From the NCBI GenBank assembly GCA_000310025.1, contig FN648554.1, positions 95,803 through 159,802 on the forward strand: a DNA stretch of 64,000 bases. Reading direction: 5' to 3'. A program made the position numbers and the translations under genes. This document shows positions 32,330-42,375 of the stretch, piece after piece. How positions within the stretch are numbered: the first letter of the stretch is position 1; every line of letters begins with the position of its first letter. This DNA is from Ectocarpus siliculosus (taxonomy: Eukaryota > Sar > Phaeophyceae > Ectocarpales > Ectocarpaceae). Below the pieces are notes generated by a model. It did no database searches. It was not told where the DNA came from and saw only the letters and a program-made list of their open reading frames with translations.

Positions 32330-34714
32330 ATGGCGGAGAGAAGCGGCGAAATAGGAGGAGATTCGCAAATGGAGGAGACCACAGTTGTGCGCATCAAGAT
32401 AGAGGAGAGGTCAAGCAACGCAGCAGAGAAGCTACGAGCTGCCGAGTCAGAGGTGGAGAGGCTGGTGAAGGCGCTCAGAGCCGCGGAGGCTGCCGAGTAT
32501 GAGAAGGAGAGACTTAGGCGGCAGCAACAACAACAACAACAACAACAACAGCAGCGATGGAGTGCTCAATGGCAGCAGCAACCATCGCAGGTAGAGCAGT
32601 GTTCTCGTGGTGGTTTTGTCCGTCAGCAGAACCAACACTGCGTTTTCACTCAGAGTCACCAGGCGCGGCAGCACCAGCAATTGGCGCGGCAGCAACAGCA
32701 GCCGCCGCCAACCGGAGTTGGTGGGATATATGACTGCGGGAGCAACGCCTTGTATTTCCAGGAGGAATCACCCCCTCCGCCTGGTACGGTATACCATTGC
32801 ACTCGGTGCGGCAGGAACGGCCACCACGGCGAAGAATGCGCCGCACCCCGCAGGTTCGAGGGTACGTGCGGCGCCTGTGGTCAGTACGGCCATATGTGGC
32901 GGAACTGCGCCGTGCATCTTCATGGCAGCAGCGGCGAGGATGACGGCCGCATCGTCCGCGGTGGGTGCTGGATGGGCGTCAATGGCGGCGGCAGCTGCAT
33001 GGACATCGGTGGAAGCTCGGTCGTACAGCAGCAGGTGGTGGTAGAGAGCCAGTACCGCTCCGATTGTGTCAACCTGGTTCATGTTGGCGGCGAGGTGGTG
33101 GCAGAGAGCGAGTACCGCTCTGATTTTGTCGACCTGGTTCACGTTGGCGGCGAGGTGATGGCAGGGAGCGAGTACCGCTCTGATTTTGTCGATATGGTTC
33201 ACGCTGGCGGCGCTGTGGACGGTGATGATGACGGATGGTTTGGATGGAATGATTATGTGGACATGGTTCACGCTGGTGGCAGTGTCTGCGGTGATATTTT
33301 CCCCGCTGCTGGGGCGGGGGAAATGACCGGAGCGCCTGCGTTGGCGGCTGGAGTGGCGGCATCGGCAGCAGCTCCAGCGGCGACGGCGGCGATCTCCGGT
33401 GGCAGCGTTCCCCCCGCGGCGGCGGCAGGGGGGATGGCCGGAGTCCCCGCGGTGGCGGCAGGAGCGGCGGCATCGGCAGCAGCTCCAGCGGCAACGGCGG
33501 CGACCTCTGGCGGCAGTGTTCCCCCCGCCGCGGCGGCAGGGGGGGTGACCCGAGTCCCCGCGGTGGCAGCACGAGCGGCGGCATCGGCGGCAGCTCCAGC
33601 GGCGACGGCGGCGACCTACGGCGGCGGTAGTGTTTCCCTCGCAGCGACGGCGGCGGGGGGAATTGCCGGGGTCCCTGCAGTTGCGGCAGGAGCGGCGGCA
33701 TCGGCAGCAGCTCCAGAGGCGACGGTGGCGACTTACGGCGGCGGTAGTGTTTCCTTGGCAGCGACGGCGGAGGAAGCGCCCGGAGGGCTCGCGGCGACAG
33801 CTGCAGTAGCGGCATCGGCGGCGGTTCCAGCGGCGACAGCGGCGGTGCTCGGCGACACTGTTATCTCCGCGACGGTGGCGGGGAGAACGACCGGAGCGCC
33901 CGCTTTTGTGGTTGGAGCGTCGGTATCGACGGCGGTTCCAGCGGCGACGGCGGCGGTACCCGACGGTGTTGTTTCTCCCGCTGCGGCGGCGGGGAGAATT
34001 GCTCGAGAGCCCGCGCAGGTGGCTACAGTGGCGGCATCGGCGGCTGGAGTGGCGACATCGGTGACGGCACCACCCGCGACCGCGGCGACGGCACCGGCCG
34101 CTACGATGGCGACCGTCGGTGACGTTTCCCACACCATATTGGTTGGGGGGGCGGCCAGCAACGGAGAAGCGGTGGTCAACGGCATCGACGACGGCAGCGA
34201 TGATGGCGGTTGGTGCGCAGGTGAGGTTGATGGCTGCTGGGATGACAGCGTCCGTGGCGAGAGGGGGGCGTCCACGCACCCTTTCGATCCCGGCACCGTG
34301 TGTTCGAGGGTGTGCGGTGCCAACTATCCCGGGGTGGACGACCTGGTCGATGGCTCCAGCAGCAGCAGCAGCGGCGGCAGCAGTAGCAACGACGAGGTAG
34401 AGGGGATGGATGTGGCCTGGTTTGGGTCACTGCTGCGCCCCTTCGACCCGGGGAACCTGTGCCGGCTAAAGGCTGGGAGAGTTGGGCCGGTGATGGGGAT
34501 AGACACCCCGTTCGACCGTGGAAAGATGTCGCGGGGCAACGGCCGGGGAGCCCGTTTTCGCGACCGGAACAACGACAGGAGGATCATGAAACGGGGAAGG
34601 GAGTTCGGAGGACCGGGCGAGTCCAACAATGACGGCAAGCAGCGCGACTTCTGCTGGGGTCTTAAACTCGCCAAGGCACGTGATGTTTGCTTGCGTATTC
34701 TTGTCATTTTCTGA
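32330..34714 (+). CDS. Gag-like protein with two zinc knuckles and long repeat region, 794 aa
   Basis: The ATG at 32330 is the first in the frame after the LTR, and the frame runs 794 codons without a stop. Residues 1-65 are charged and helical (probable coiled coil), followed by a polyglutamine run (about 64-75) and Gln-rich text to about 130. Two CCHC zinc knuckles, CTRCGRNGHHGEEC and CGACGQYGHMWRNC, lie at about residues 155-192. Next come three 20-residue repeats containing YRSDFVDLVHVGGE plus a degenerate fourth (about 233-325). A long Ala-rich tandem repeat follows (about 325-600, units of about 32-36 residues with ASAAAPAATAA). The C-terminal part is acidic, then Ser-rich, then Arg-rich. 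The zinc knuckles suggest nucleic-acid binding as in retrotransposon Gag; the role of the repeats is unknown. No protease is visible: MDIGGSS at residue 224 only faintly resembles a retropepsin site. Being open over 2.4 kb with LTRs about 2% diverged, it may be a recent and possibly expressed copy. Confidence 0.85.
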   Translation: MAERSGEIGGDSQMEETTVVRIKIEERSSNAAEKLRAAESEVERLVKALRAAEAAEYEKERLRRQQQQQQQQQQQRWSAQWQQQPSQVEQCSRGGFVRQQNQHCVFTQSHQARQHQQLARQQQQPPPTGVGGIYDCGSNALYFQEESPPPPGTVYHCTRCGRNGHHGEECAAPRRFEGTCGACGQYGHMWRNCAVHLHGSSGEDDGRIVRGGCWMGVNGGGSCMDIGGSSVVQQQVVVESQYRSDCVNLVHVGGEVVAESEYRSDFVDLVHVGGEVMAGSEYRSDFVDMVHAGGAVDGDDDGWFGWNDYVDMVHAGGSVCGDIFPAAGAGEMTGAPALAAGVAASAAAPAATAAISGGSVPPAAAAGGMAGVPAVAAGAAASAAAPAATAATSGGSVPPAAAAGGVTRVPAVAARAAASAAAPAATAATYGGGSVSLAATAAGGIAGVPAVAAGAAASAAAPEATVATYGGGSVSLAATAEEAPGGLAATAAVAASAAVPAATAAVLGDTVISATVAGRTTGAPAFVVGASVSTAVPAATAAVPDGVVSPAAAAGRIAREPAQVATVAASAAGVATSVTAPPATAATAPAATMATVGDVSHTILVGGAASNGEAVVNGIDDGSDDGGWCAGEVDGCWDDSVRGERGASTHPFDPGTVCSRVCGANYPGVDDLVDGSSSSSSGGSSSNDEVEGMDVAWFGSLLRPFDPGNLCRLKAGRVGPVMGIDTPFDRGKMSRGNGRGARFRDRNNDRRIMKRGREFGGPGESNNDGKQRDFCWGLKLAKARDVCLRILVIF

Positions 34715-36338
34715 AATTTGTTTTGTGCAGGATGTTGTTCTTGTGTTTTGATCTTCAGATACAATGAATGCTGCATTTTTCACCGTTGTTTGCGTGTCTG
34801 CAAATCATTTTTCCTATGGTTGGCACATTTGCAGGTTTGGATTTGTTTTGTTTTGCTCTGTAGAGATGCCCACCCGCGTTTTACCGTGCAGGGACACTAA
34901 TTTCCACGGCCAAATGGCAGGGAATCTCCAGGGTAGATAATTGTTTTTCTGGGAGGCAAATTGAATGTTGCGGCCGGGGGGCTGATGTTTGCCAGGAAAA
35001 TATGTCAAATGGCGGTGGTAGTATAACTTCTGCGTACGGTTTGTTCCACTTTGGTTTTTCCTTCTTTGATGGGATCACATTCTCTATGGTAGTTACCGCT
35101 ATGTTTTTCTGATGGTTCTGGATATATGTAGTAGGCGTTGGCTTGGCGTTCGACGTGCTGGGTAAAGACGTTGGGGGGCACGCACCGTTTCTCTGTCCCT
35201 CCGATGTACCGGTACCCGACGAGTCAATCCTTGCGGAACACCAATTTTTCTTTCCAAGTAGGCCTGTACGGCAGGCTGGTATGTATGCGCTGGACGCCTT
35301 TTCTTTGATATATTTTGTTTTCTTGTTTCGGTTTGGAGATGATGAAGTTCGATGCAGAATTTTCATGCTGGATTTTGCGGAATCACGCCTGATTGTTGTA
35401 CTGCTGTCGGAAATCATGGGGGGGGGGATGTGATACCATGCTGTCCGCCGCAGCACAACAAGCAGTGTTTCTGACATCGGGTTTGGTAGTTCATGTTGAG
35501 ATTTTTCGTGTTTTCCCTGGGGATTTGATATGGAATTGATGTTGGCTAATGGGATTTGGATAGTTCATGTTTGGATCGTTTTCCGCGTTTTACCTGCGGA
35601 GGTGACATGGAATTGAATATTGAATGGGCTCGTTGCGTTTACATGAGATGTCCCAGCAGGGGGGCTGCTGGATTGTTGATTGTCTGTTTTGGATTTGTTG
35701 GTTTCTTCATGGTTGTTTCGGACTTGTTTGTTTGGTTTCTTCGTGTTTGGGATGGATGTTACAGCAGGGGGGCTGTTGGACTGGTATATTTGTCAAGGTA
35801 TTGGGTATTGGAGGAAGGATTTGGCATGTTCTCGTAAGTCATGGTTGAAGCCTTTGTACTTCCGAAGGCTATTTGAGCTGGCCAATGAGTTGAAACATGA
35901 ATGGTTACCTGAGGAATTTGTTCTGGGTAAGTCAGGACGTTGGACACGTTTTCCCGGAGTTACCCGTCCCCGTTCTGACGTGATTCTGATGTAATGTGTA
36001 TCTTTGCTGGGTATTTTTCCAAGGGGTATTTGTTTGTGTTTTGACTTCTTGAGAATTTGGTAAAGCATTTTTCTCAAGAGGGTGAATTGTTTACTGACAG
36101 ACCTTTTAGGAGATAGTAATTTGATATCATCAGAAGATTTGAAAGATTTCGTAGAGCATGATTTATTGGGAGATCGACAGATTTCGTAGAACATTGTTTT
36201 ATTGGGAAATTGTTTGAATTGGAATGAATGGTGGATGATTTCCGTTTGGATGTGTAGTTTGATTTATCGCTGTTTTACCTGGCAATGATAGTCGTGACGG
36301 GGATTTCGTAGATCGTATCTCGTACAGAGCAGGGGGGC
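34715..36338 (+). other. 3' non-coding part of the Gag-only element
   Basis: About 1.6 kb of T/G-rich sequence with no recognised domain; the small frames at 35556-35994 have no family features. The 13-mer AGCAGGGGGGCTG occurs three times, at 35655-35667, 35763-35775 and 36328-36340. The last copy is the polypurine tract directly before the 3' LTR, and its TG are the first two bases of that LTR. A G homopolymer lies at about 35418-35427. Confidence 0.7.
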
Positions 36339-36526
36339 TGTTTGGGGTGCTCGGCATAGTATACTGTCTACGGGGCCTCCGGGGGGTACGCGGATGAAAA
36401 GTGTTGATGGGCATGCTGCATGGCGATGGTGTTGCCTACCGCATGTCTCTCACTCTCTAATCAACCAAAGGTCTTGAGTCAACCTTCTTTCTCTTTCGGC
36501 CTCTGACGGGCTACCGCACCCAAACA
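36339..36526 (+). repeat. 3' LTR of the Gag-only element (188 bp)
   Basis: It mirrors the 5' LTR in length and termini (TGTTTGGG...CCCAAACA). It is preceded by a GGGGGG polypurine tract and followed by TTACC, the target duplication. Confidence 0.95.
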
Positions 36527-36531
36527 TTACC

Positions 36532-38368
36532 GAACCACCAACGAACTCGTGAGGCGTCAACTCGTGGGCAGGGCAGGGCACGCAATGTCTCAAGCATGCA
36601 TTCGAAACGTCCATCATTCCTGTCTAGCCTTTTCAAATTCGAATCCGCTATACTGCCTAGTATTCTTAGGATGGACTGAGAGTAAGTGGCCTGTGCTAAT
36701 TGATGTAATGCGACGGCGCATTCATCAAGGCTCTCAACCCCACCTTGCTGTCTCCTAGGCGCCGTCCTCGCCGCCTCCTTCACGGTACCCTCGGCAGAAG
36801 GCGCGCGCGGGTAGCTCGTCGACGTTGGCCCTGTCGCGTGACAGAGCCCGTGTCCCTATTGGCTCTTAGCTCCGCCCCCACCGCGGGCGCCACCACCGTT
36901 GGAAGAACTGTTGCGGTTTCCCCCGCGATCGGTGCTACTGCCGCTGATGCCGCCTCCTCGACCCCCGTGGCTCCCTCCGCCACTGCCGGAAGCATCCTGG
37001 CCGGGACCCCCACCCCGCTTGCCACCGCGTTTGGTGGGATCGATAGCATGGACCCACCGGCAATCACGGGCCGATCGACTGCATCCCACCTCCGAGTTGA
37101 AAGCGAAGCAATCCTGACGCCCGCCCTTCCGCGCAGACGTCGTGGCTTTCGTCTTGCCTGAGCCTGATGCGGACGACTGTGACTGTGGCAGGTGGGATGA
37201 GTTGCGGAGGCCACCTGCGTCGATGTCTGACGTCAGACCGGCCAGCGCCGGCGTGACGACGGCGGGAAATTCGGCGGCGGGCGGCGGTGACACGTGCAGT
37301 TTCCCGAACGTCGTCGCCGCGTCGAAAAGTTCCCCCGCCCAGCAATCGAGGTCGTCGTCGACCAACTTGGCCATCATGGTGTAGTTACTGGCGATAGGCA
37401 TCTTGCTGCGGACCGCGTTGCAGTGTTGCCGCAGCATCGTCAGCCCTCGGCGCAGGCCCTGCACCAGAACCTCCACGCGTTGACGACCGTCGTCGGACGT
37501 CAAGCCCTTCGACACGATCGTCTGGACGGCCTCGATCAAATGTCCAGGTGCTCCGGCAGGGAGATTCCTTCCCCGCTGTTGTCGTCCCCATTGGGCACGA
37601 ATATCCGCACCTGGAAGCCGGACAGGTTGTTCAGCATCTCCACCACCGGAGATGACACGTGAGCTACATCCCGCAGAGCAGCCTGCATGGTCGTTTTCGT
37701 CATTCCGACGAATGGAGGCCGCTCCAAGGTAATGAGCCAGGGCTTGATGGCGGCGGGTAGGCGCCATGCTTTCAGATTCTCCTTGAAGGCGACCAGCTGA
37801 ATGTGAACGAACGCACCTTCATCGTCGCCGTCGCTCGTCCAGTCGTCGCACCCGCGGGCGGCGCAACCGTCCCCACGATGGCCACCTCGCCGTTCCCCGC
37901 GCGAGCTCTCGCTCCCTCGGTGTCCGCCGCTGGCAGATCGGAAGCAGCACCTTGTCGGGCGTTTACGTCGTCGATCTCGGGCAGGAGCTGCTGGATCGCG
38001 CCATTCCTGGTGGCGACGACTCTCTAAAGGTGCTCGATGACGTCGTCACGTTCCGCGATCTGATGCCGTAGCTCCTCCAACTCGCGGCGGAAGCCGGCAA
38101 TTGTGTCGCGGTCGGTGCCCTCGTCACCCCCGTCCCTGGGGGACGACCGTGCCCGTGTCGGGCAGCCTGCTCCCCGTTCAGGCGTACGCATTACAGCCCG
38201 AGAAGGCTGCCGCGACGTGGAGCGCCCGGTTGCCTTCGCTGCCACCGCTGCCCTGGACGTAACCCGCCCAGCAGACCTGGCCGCCCCCCGCGCGCCAGTC
38301 CGCCCTCGTCCCGCCATCCACCCTTGGCGCGACCTCGTTTCGATAGCCATCTGAAGCGGTTGCGACAT
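36532..38368 (-). pseudogene. DIRS Gag-like protein and start of polymerase (copy B)
   Basis: The minus-strand ATG at 38368 opens an Arg/Ala/Gly-rich N terminus followed by a short coiled-coil-like stretch (RRELEELRHQIAERDD, about 38040-38090). A stop and at least one frameshift follow. The central Gag text is readable at 37727-37540 (TTMQAALRDVAHVSSP) and 37767-36856. A CCCH-type finger, C-x8-C-x6-C-x3-H starting CFAFNSEVGC, lies at about 37052-37115. A Gly/Ser/Asn-rich tail leads towards the polymerase. The frame at 36783-36532 carries the N-terminal polymerase text up to WFGN, where the LTR element inserted. The protein is inferred to package element RNA. Confidence 0.7.
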
Positions 38369-38463
38369 ACACGACCCGCATTTCCGCCGTTCTCGTCAGA
38401 TATTTGCATCTCAAATGACTGTGAGTGTATGTGTGCCTGTGTTTGTCTCGGCACCTGCTCGAC

Positions 38464-40879
38464 TGCGTAAATCGCCCAAGGCGACAGCTCGAGGAGGGAC
38501 TGCTGTTGCTAAAACAAGCTCACCCACCACGGCCACCACACACTATTGGTGTGTGTGGTTCCGGCATTTACACACTCTTCATGCGTGAATTGCTCTCACA
38601 GGCAACAACCCCAGTAAGTAGCGCTATTGACCAACAAGCACCCAACCACAGCTGCCACACACTATTCATGTGTGTGGTTCCGGCATTTTTACTCCCCGTA
38701 TGTTATGCGTTAATTGCCCAGGGACAACAACCCGGGTAAGTGGCGCTGTTGAAACAACAAGCCCACCCACCACGGCCGCCATACACGATTGATGTGTGTG
38801 GTTCTGTTGGATTTTACCTCTCTGTATTCTTGCGTGAATTGCCCAAGGACAACCACCCCGGTAGGTGGAGCTGTTGGAACACCCAGCCCACCACCCACGG
38901 CCGCCACACACGATTTATGTGGGCGGTTCCGGCATTTATACGCTGTATTTATGCGTGAATTGTCCAACGACAACGACCCCGGTAAGTGGCGCTGTTGGAA
39001 CAACAAGCCCACCAACCACGGCGGCCATACACGATTAATGCGTGTGGTTCCGGCATTGTTTTTTAACACTCTGTGTCTCTGCGTGACCTGCCCAAGAACA
39101 ACAACCCCGGTAGGCGGAGCTGTTGGAACACCCAGCCCGCCAACCACGGCCGCCACACACTATATATGTGTGTGGTTCCGGCATTTTTACTCTCTGTATT
39201 TATGCGTCAACTGCCCAAGGACAACAACCCCAGTAAGTAGCGCTCTTGGAACAACAAGCTCAGCTACTACGGCCGCCACACACTATTTATGTGTGTGGTT
39301 CCGGTATTTTTAACCCTCTATATTGATGCGTGAATTGCCAAAGGACAACAACCTCGGTAAGTGGCCCTGTTCCAACAACAAGCCCACCAACAACGGCCGC
39401 CACACGCTATTTGTGTGTGTGGTTCCGACATTTTAAACCGTCTGTATTTATGCGTGAATTGCCCAAGGACAACAACCTCGGTAAGTGGCGCTGTTCCAAC
39501 AACAAGCCCACCTACCACGGCCACCACTACACACTATTTATGTTTGTGGTTCCGGCATTTTTACTCTCTGTACTTTGTGCGTGAATTGCCGAAGGACAAA
39601 GACCCCGGGAAGTGGCGCTGTTCCAACATCAAGCCCACCAACCACGGCCGTCACACACTATTTATGTGTGTGGTTCCGGCATTTTTAACCCTCTGTATTG
39701 ATGCGTGAATTGCCCGAGGACAATAACCCCGGTAAGTGGCGCCGTTCCAACAACAAGCCCACCTACCACGGCCACCACTACACACTATTTATGTTTGTGG
39801 TTCCGGCATTGTTACTCTCTGTACTTTGTGCGTGAATTGCCAAAGGACAACAACCTCGGTAAGTGGCGCTGTTCCAACAATAAGCCCACCTACCACGGCG
39901 GCAACACGCATTTTATGAGTGTGGTTCCGGCATGTATTTGTTTCTCTCTGTTTTTATGCGTGAATTGCCCGAAGACAACAGCCCCAGTAAGTAGCGCTCT
40001 TGTAACAACACGCTCAGCTATCACGGTCGCCACACACTTTTTATGTGCGTGGTTCCGGCAATTATACTCTGTATCTATGCCTGTATTGCACAAGGACAAC
40101 GACCCCGGAAAGTGGCGCTGTTCCAACAACAAGCCCACCAACCACGGCCACCACACGCTATTTATGTGTGTGGTTCCGGCTTTTTAACCGTCTGGATTTA
40201 TGCGTGGGTTGCCCGAGGACAACAACCTCGGTAAGTGGCGCTGTTCCAACAACAAGCCCACCTACCACGGCCGCCACTGCACACTATATATGTGTGTGGT
40301 TCCGGCATTTTTACTCTCTGTATTTTGGGCGTGAATCGCCAAAGGACAACAACCCCGGTAAGTGGCGCTGTTCCAACAACAAGCCCACCAAACACGGCAT
40401 TTTTAACCCTTGTGCGTAAATTGCCCAAAGACAACAACCCCGGTAAGTGGCCCTGTTGAAACGACAAGCCCACCAACCACGGCGGGCACACACGATTTAT
40501 GCGTGTGCTTGCGGCAGTTTTAACACTCTGTGTCTCTGCGTGACTTGCCCAAGGACAACAACCCCGGTAGGTGGGGCTGTTGGAACACCCAGCCCACCAA
40601 CGACGGCCGCTACAACACATTTTATGTGTGTGGTTCCGGCATTTTTAACCCTCTGGCTTTAAGCGTGAATTGCCCAAGGACAACGACCCCGGGAAGTGGC
40701 GCTGTTGAAACAACAAGCCCACCAACCACGGCCGGCACACACTATTTATGTGTGTGTGTGGTTCCGGCATTTTTAACCCTCTGGCTTTATGCGTGAATTC
40801 CCCAAGGACAACAACCCCGGAAAGTGGCGCTGTTGGAACAGCAAGCCCACCAACCACGGCCGCCACACATTATATATTT
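38464..40879 (+). repeat. hairpin satellite, segment 1 (unit about 124-127 bp)
   Basis: About 19-20 head-to-tail units. A typical unit runs TGCGTGAATTGCCCAAGGAC, AACAACCCCGGTAAGTGG, CGCTGTTGGAACAACAAGCC, CACCAACCACGGCCGCCACA, CACTATTTATGTGTGTGGTT, CCGGCATTTTTAACACTCTG. The segment CCACACA-loop-TGTGTGG forms a hairpin extended by GCCG/CGGC with a small bulge. Most units carry GTAAGT, a perfect 5' splice-donor hexamer. Because 124 is not divisible by three, no frame runs through the array; the many short frames are by-products of the repeat. The segment starts with degenerate units at about 38464, next to the Gag end of DIRS copy B. Confidence 0.93.
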
Positions 40880-42197
40880 GGGAAATAGACACAAGTGGGT
40901 ATACCCACCCCTTTCTCGGACTAAAAGTGGGTACTCGAAAATCCAGCGCGCGCGCACTCCATAGGCGATCCCCAAACGACTCAAAACCCCATTCTGACAC
41001 CTGGGAGACACAGTAAGGGACCATACACAGCACGGGCATCGTTTTTTTCCCACTTTTAGGCACACCTTTGGCCCTAATACCGCCGACGCGCGCAAGGCCT
41101 CACCAGAGTGCCCACTTATGTCCGACATCGCGGTGGGTATACCCACCGGCGTCAACTAATTTTTTCACGTACCCACTTGTGTCTGTATTTTGACCCACTT
41201 TTGTCCAAATTGTACCCACTTTTGTCCACTTACGGACGGCGGAAATCGAGCGGAAATCGACCTCCACGTCACCGCACGGCAGAACATCGAATAGCCTCGG
41301 AACGTCTCAGAACCTCCCAACACCGTATCCATGGCATCTTTCTTTCCTATCCATGGCTGCCGACTGCGGACCGACCACGGAGGAACATGTCAGAAACATA
41401 CCAGACCCCTTCGGTACCGGCAGGGGAAGATACCAGGCACGGGAAGATACCCGCGGCAAGCCTACTGTTGTTGCCGTGACGAGTCGGTGTGCACTCGTCG
41501 TGGTGGTTGGTGTTTTTGTGTGTGTGTTGTTGCTGTTTGCGCGTCTTTTTGTTCTGTATGCGCGACCCGTTGGTTGTGTTGTCCGTTGTGTGTCACGCAA
41601 TTTATTTGTGGCGTGCCGTTATTGCGCTGCTTGCCGGGCTTGCCGCGGGTATCTTCCCCTGCCGGTACCGAAGGGGTCTGGCATGTTTCTGACATGTTCC
41701 TCCGTGGTCGGTCCGCAGTCGGCAGCCATGGATAGGAAAGATGCCATGGATACGGTGTTGGGAGGTTCTGAGACGTTCCGAGGCTATTCGATGTTCTGCC
41801 GTGCGGTGACGTGGAGGTCGATTTCCGCTCGATTTCCGCCGTCCGTAAGTGGACAAAAGTGGGTACAATTTGGACAAAAGTGGGTCAAAATACAGACACA
41901 AGTGGGTACGTGAAAAAATTAGTTGACGCCGGTGGGTATACCCACCGCGATGTCGGACATAAGTGGGCACTCTGGTGAGGCCTTGTGCGCGTCGGCGGTA
42001 TTAGGGCCAAAGGTGTGCCTAAAAGTGGGAAAAAAACGATGCCCGTGCTGTGTATGGTCCCTTACTGTGTCGCCCAGGTGTCAGAATGGGGTTTTGAGTC
42101 GTTTGGGGGTCGCCTATGGAGTGCGCGCGCGCTGGATTTTCGATTACCCACTTTAGTCCGAGAAAGGGGTGGGTATACCCACTTGTGTCTATTTCCC
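40880..42197. mobile_element. foldback-type element with arms of about 560-585 bp, 1,318 bp
   Basis: The left arm (40880 to about 41463) and right arm (about 41637-42197) are near-identical reverse complements. The main difference is a 17-bp tandem duplication, AGGCACGGGAAGATACC, in the left arm at about 41435-41451. The tips begin GGGAAATAGACACAAGTGGG and contain the palindrome GTGGGTATACCCAC. The unique centre is only about 173 bp. TTATATATTT lies on both sides (40870-40879 and 42198-42207), a 10-bp target duplication. A 9-10 bp duplication and GG-starting long terminal inverted repeats are compatible with a Mutator-like or Foldback origin. No transposase is encoded. It inserted into the A/T-rich loop of a satellite hairpin. 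Confidence 0.9.
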
Positions 42198-42375
42198 TTA
42201 TATATTTGTGTGGGTCCGGCATTTTTACTCTCTGTATTTATGCGTGAATTGCCCAAGGACACCAACCCCCGAAAGTGGCGCTGTTCAAACAACAAGCCCA
42301 CCAACCACGGCGGCCACACACATTTTATGTGTGTGGTTCCGGCATGTTTTTGTTTCTCTCTGTTTTTACGCGTGA
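42198..42375 (+). repeat. hairpin satellite, segment 2
   Basis: This short piece carries the remaining half of the unit split by the foldback element (GTGTGGGTCCGGCATTTTTAC), then one full unit with CCCGAAAGTGGCGCTGTTC, then part of the next up to ACGCGTGA. It breaks off at the 5' LTR of the Ty3/gypsy element. The last four bases, GTGA (42372-42375), are the target duplication. Confidence 0.9.

Larger units (their letters stand above)
31891..36526 (+). mobile_element. Gag-only LTR retrotransposon (TR-GAG type), 4,636 bp
   Basis: Two 188-bp LTRs (31891-32078 and 36339-36526) begin TGTTTGGG and end CCCAAACA. They differ at 4 positions by my hand count. TTACC flanks the element on both sides (31886-31890 and 36527-36531). 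Between the LTRs is one long frame (32330-34714) encoding a protein with two zinc knuckles; I find no protease, reverse transcriptase, RNase H or integrase. This matches the class described in plants as terminal-repeat retrotransposons with a GAG domain, which depend on another element for copying. The element is nested in DIRS copy B in the opposite orientation. Confidence 0.92.
28585..38368 (-). mobile_element. DIRS-type retrotransposon, copy B, with two nested insertions
   Basis: Minus-strand order is Gag (38368 to about 36790), reverse transcriptase-RNase H (about 36780 to 36532 and 31885 to 30090) and tyrosine recombinase (about 30050 to 28585). Two insertions interrupt it. One is a 4,636-bp LTR element at 31891-36526 (target duplication TTACC). 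The other is a 313-bp SINE at 29112-29424 (target duplication ACTCC). When the LTR element and one TTACC are removed in thought, the polymerase frame runs across the junction without a break (WFGN on the right, LKEYSNIDLL on the left). It matches copy A's WFGAVKNSNLIDLL. The termini are not defined because DIRS elements leave no target duplication. Confidence 0.88.

Noticed and set aside
32999..33025. Retropepsin active site in the Gag-like protein (MDIGGSS)
   Set aside because: It lacks the D-T/S-G-A core and the ILG region. The resemblance is weak, and the following sequence is a different repeat.
32768..34279. 503-codon minus-strand frame inside the Gag-only element
   Set aside because: It is antisense to the Ala-rich repeats of the 794-residue protein. 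GCN codons on one strand leave the other strand open with Arg/Cys/His-rich text. No domain is present.
41307..41970. Several frames of 90-190 codons on both strands inside the foldback element
   Set aside because: They read through the inverted arms, so the same text appears on both strands. There is no transposase signature.
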